From positions 53,907,205-53,971,204 of the forward strand of contig NC_081846.1 in NCBI RefSeq assembly GCF_963259705.1: DNA of 64,000 nt, written 5' to 3'. Of this stretch, positions 61,469 to 64,000 are shown piece after piece. The stretch comes from Myotis daubentonii (lineage: Eukaryota > Chordata > Mammalia > Chiroptera > Vespertilionidae). A program made the translations under genes and the position numbers. The notes below the pieces were generated by a model, which was not told the DNA's origin, did no database searches, and worked only from the letters and a program-made list of their open reading frames with translations. How positions within the stretch are numbered: the first letter of the stretch is position 1; the number at the start of each line of letters is the position of its first letter.

Positions 61469-61606
61469 CCATTCATAATTTCTTAATTGCTTAATTTTAA
61501 CTGAATTATTAAAATGATTCCATGTATCACAGCATCATGAATGACCTTAGAGAAAAGAATTTTGTTAATGTCAATTAAACATGAATATCTTCCTTCTAAT
61601 TTCCCA

Positions 61607-61812
61607 GCCCAGCCAGTGCGCTCAGTGGTTGAGTGTCAACCCATGAACCAGGAGGTCTCAGTTCCATTCCAAGTCGGTTCACATGCCTGGTTTTGGACTC
61701 GATCCCCAGTAGGGAGCATGCAGGAGACAGCTGATAGATGATTCTCTTTCTTCATTGATGTTTCTATCTCTCTCTCCCTCTCCTTTCCTCTCTTTGAAAT
61801 CAACAACAATAA
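61607..61812 (+). mobile_element. VES SINE with a Helitron joined to its tail
   Basis: Head GCCCAGCCAGTGCGCTCAGT, body GCAGGAGACAGCTGATAGAT, tail GAAATCAACAACAATAAA. A Helitron 5' end starts immediately after the tail (61814), so the Helitron probably inserted into the SINE's A-rich end. Confidence 0.88.
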
Positions 61813-61813
61813 A

Positions 61814-61945
61814 TCCTATATAATAAAAGCCTAATATGCTAAGTATCCAGTTGGCCAGTTGGCTCTTCAGCCAATCAGAGCATAATATGCTAATGCTATG
61901 CTAAGGCTGCACACTCGCTATGATGTGCATTGACCACCAAGTAGG
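61814..61945 (+). mobile_element. Helitron 5' fragment
   Basis: TCCTATATAATAAAAGCCTA plus ATATGCTAAGT is a clear 5' end. ACTCGCTATGATGTGCATTG ACCACCAAG corresponds to the CTCF-arm region of the longer copies, but no 3' palindrome or CTAG follows. The copy is 3'-truncated; the right edge is approximate. Confidence 0.75.
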
Positions 61946-62561
61946 CCTATGTCATTAATATTTCCTGGATGTTAGTGTCATCCAGACAGACCAAGGAAAT
62001 GGTTCCTTATTTCTTAATATTTGCATCATCAAACATCATGCTATCCATAGCAAATTACTTTCATATTATTGATGCAAAGGAGCAATATTATTGGATCAGC
62101 CTCCAGAAAGCCAACTTTTCATTATCTGCCTCAAATTTTCCCATATTTTGCTTAGCTGTGGCAAGTCTTAGTTTCAGAAATATTAACAGTTAGAACCTAA
62201 AGCATTCTGTTTAGTTAAAAGCTTCATTAACCTCTTCCACCCCCGAAAATAGTATTCTTTTGATTAATTACTTGCTTTGTTGGCCTCTTTACTTTCACAC
62301 TTAACAGTTATTCTTCATGATTCGTGAATGCAGGCAAGACCTTTGAAACCTAAGTAACTGAAGTGCTCTCTGAGGGAAAATTGTAAGCAGAAAGAGGAGT
62401 TCCTGCTCACATTGATGTTTGCTTCATTAATCTGATAGATGAATCATGGAATGGATACAAAGAAAAACTTAGCAGGCATCTGATTATCTTGTCAGCATTC
62501 TTTCTGAAACTGACCTCCCCAATAGTCATCATTAGTTTGATGGAAGTGAATTTATAAAACA

Positions 62562-63089
62562 CTAGAGGCCTGGTGCATGAAAATGCATGCACTGGAGAGG
62601 GGGGTCCTTCAGCCTGGCCTGCCATCTCTCACAGTCCGGGAGTCCTCAGGGGCATGAGGAGACCTGGCAATCAGGGGAAGGTGCCGCCCCATCACACCTC
62701 TGCTACTGCCACTGCCAGCAGTGCAAGCTTCGGCCGGCCCTGGATTCCTGAGCCTCGGGTCTGCCCTGGGTGGCTGGGCATCCAACATCCAAGGCTTGCC
62801 TGTGCCTCGGGCCAGCCCTAGGCAGATGGGATGCTGAGGGGACTGGGGGACTCCAGAGGCAGGCGTGCGGCAAGGCCGGGCCCGCCTAGGGCTGGGCCCA
62901 GCCTTGCCGTGTGTCTCCCACCCCAGCGGGGCTGAGGGGACTGGGCGCCATCATCTTGTGTCTGTGGGCGCCACCATCTTTGAGGTGGTGGGGCAGTCAA
63001 TAAGCATAGTCCCTCCCTATTGGCTGTGGGTGCTGCCATCTTTGCGACAGCGTGAGGGTCAATTAGCATATTCCCTCTATTAGATAGGA
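62562..63089 (-). mobile_element. Helitron of the YY1-motif subfamily (528 bp)
   Basis: CTAG at 62562-62565 is followed by the palindrome-like TGCATGAAAATGCATGCA. The 5' end in reverse complement is TCCTATCTAATAGAGGG at 63089. It shares with 39926-40334 the duplicated AATATGCTAATTGAC/TATGCTTATTGAC segment and the GCCATCTT cores (about 62971 and 63034). Confidence 0.87.
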
Positions 63090-64000
63090 TTAGACATATT
63101 CATGTTTAACTTTAAATAACAAAGCACATTTTAGAGACGCAATTTTAAGTATGGGCCTATACATAAAGTTACTGTGTCTCTATCTTTAGCTAGTTCTTGG
63201 GGTGGTCTGGCAGAAGTTTCCAATGGCTTGTATTTGAAGCTATTGGTCATGCCTGCAAAAATTGTGACATAAGTGAGAGGCACAAAATTCCCAATGGAAT
63301 AATTTTTGAACTAAGGAGATATAGGAACATTCCATAAAAAGTTTTTTTGTGTTTTTTTTTTGCATTAAGTTAATCATCTAGTCATTATTTATGTGTGATC
63401 TATTGTGATGTATTGACTACAATTTGCTAGAGATGGCACAAAGGTACAATTTTTGGTTACATATTTCTCAGACCAAATAAAATTCCCATTTTAAAAATGG
63501 AATATCCATGATTGTTTATTTACTGTACCATTTACATAGTATTTAGAATCATTTGATGCCCACTTTTCTGTGTTACTATAACTAAGGAAAGAAAAAATGA
63601 TTTTAAATTGCAGAACAATAGAATATTAATTATAAAACAAAATAAAAATAAAAGGCTTAAACAGTAAAGGTTGTTCAATATTGGAGCAAGTTTCCCAGGA
63701 AGGTTTAAGTTCATCTTCTCTTTAAAAGCCACAGTTAGTGGAGAAATGTGTGAGGTTTGGTATGAATAAAGAAAGGATAAGTTAGGTTATTCCTTCAATG
63801 TTTGTAACACACTCAAAATGTAGCTCTTTGATTGTATTAGTGAGTGTGTTCTTAGAAATATTGAAATAATGTGACTCAAGATGAACAACAGACTAGAAAC
63901 TAGTTTCAAAATTATTAAGTTATATTGCTAAGTAATTCATTAAATGCTGTTTACAAGTACCAGAGCTTAAAGGTAATTGAAATAAAATATAAAGCAAAGC

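Larger units (their letters stand above)
56379..64000 (+). other. KCNH7: KCNH7 intron downstream of the S1-S3 exon
   Basis: This intron starts with the donor gtaaga and runs past the window end. Five Helitrons, one Helitron 5' fragment and four VES SINEs take up roughly 40% of it. 57986-58413 is AT-rich, with a TATG-rich patch at about 58259-58330. 58686-59232, 60661-61265, 61946-62561 and 63090-64000 show no recognisable gene or repeat. The next KCNH7 exon (S4 and pore) is not reached. Confidence 0.85.

Overview
This is a mammalian genomic window, almost certainly from a vespertilionid bat. It holds two coding exons of one host gene, KCNH7 (ERG3, Kv11.3 voltage-gated potassium channel), on the plus strand. 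The rest is intron packed with transposable elements. The lineage call rests on two repeat types seen many times: tRNA-derived VES SINEs (about 13 copies) and HeliBat-type Helitrons (13 copies or fragments, with TCCTATA-type 5' ends, a palindrome about 10 bp inside the 3' end, and CTAG 3' ends). Helitron abundance of this kind is known among mammals only in vespertilionid bats.

Layout. 1-9321: intron with a Helitron tail, an L1 3' end, a hAT MITE and a VES SINE. 9322-9536: KCNH7 exon for the cytoplasmic linker before the membrane domain. 9537-55952: one 46.4-kb intron with VES SINEs, Helitrons, hAT and mariner DNA elements, L1/L2/MIR/MLT1 relics, a putative solo LTR and many microsatellites. 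55953-56378: KCNH7 exon for S1, S2 and most of S3. 56379-64000: next intron, unusually rich in Helitrons. The two exons join in phase, end in consensus splice sites and carry no stop, so the gene looks functional. The S4, pore and cyclic-nucleotide-binding-homology exons must lie beyond 64000, and the PAS-domain exons before position 1.

The most unusual structures lie inside the Helitrons. Two minus-strand copies (23133-24857 and 51534-52530) carry two nested minisatellites, a 47-bp array and a 34-bp array. The 34-bp array has about 30 units in one copy and about 7 in the other, forming a CpG-dense block in an AT-rich intron. Four other copies carry an inverted pair of CTCF-like motifs, and the right arm is identical in all four. 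Others carry YY1-like or octamer motifs. One subfamily has a duplicated internal copy of its own 5' region. A mariner remnant at 37645-38026 keeps a readable transposase C-terminus.

No other protein-coding gene, tRNA, rRNA or CRISPR array was found. The remaining open reading frames are short and are repeat-derived or chance. Repeat family names come from recognising the sequence, not from a database search.
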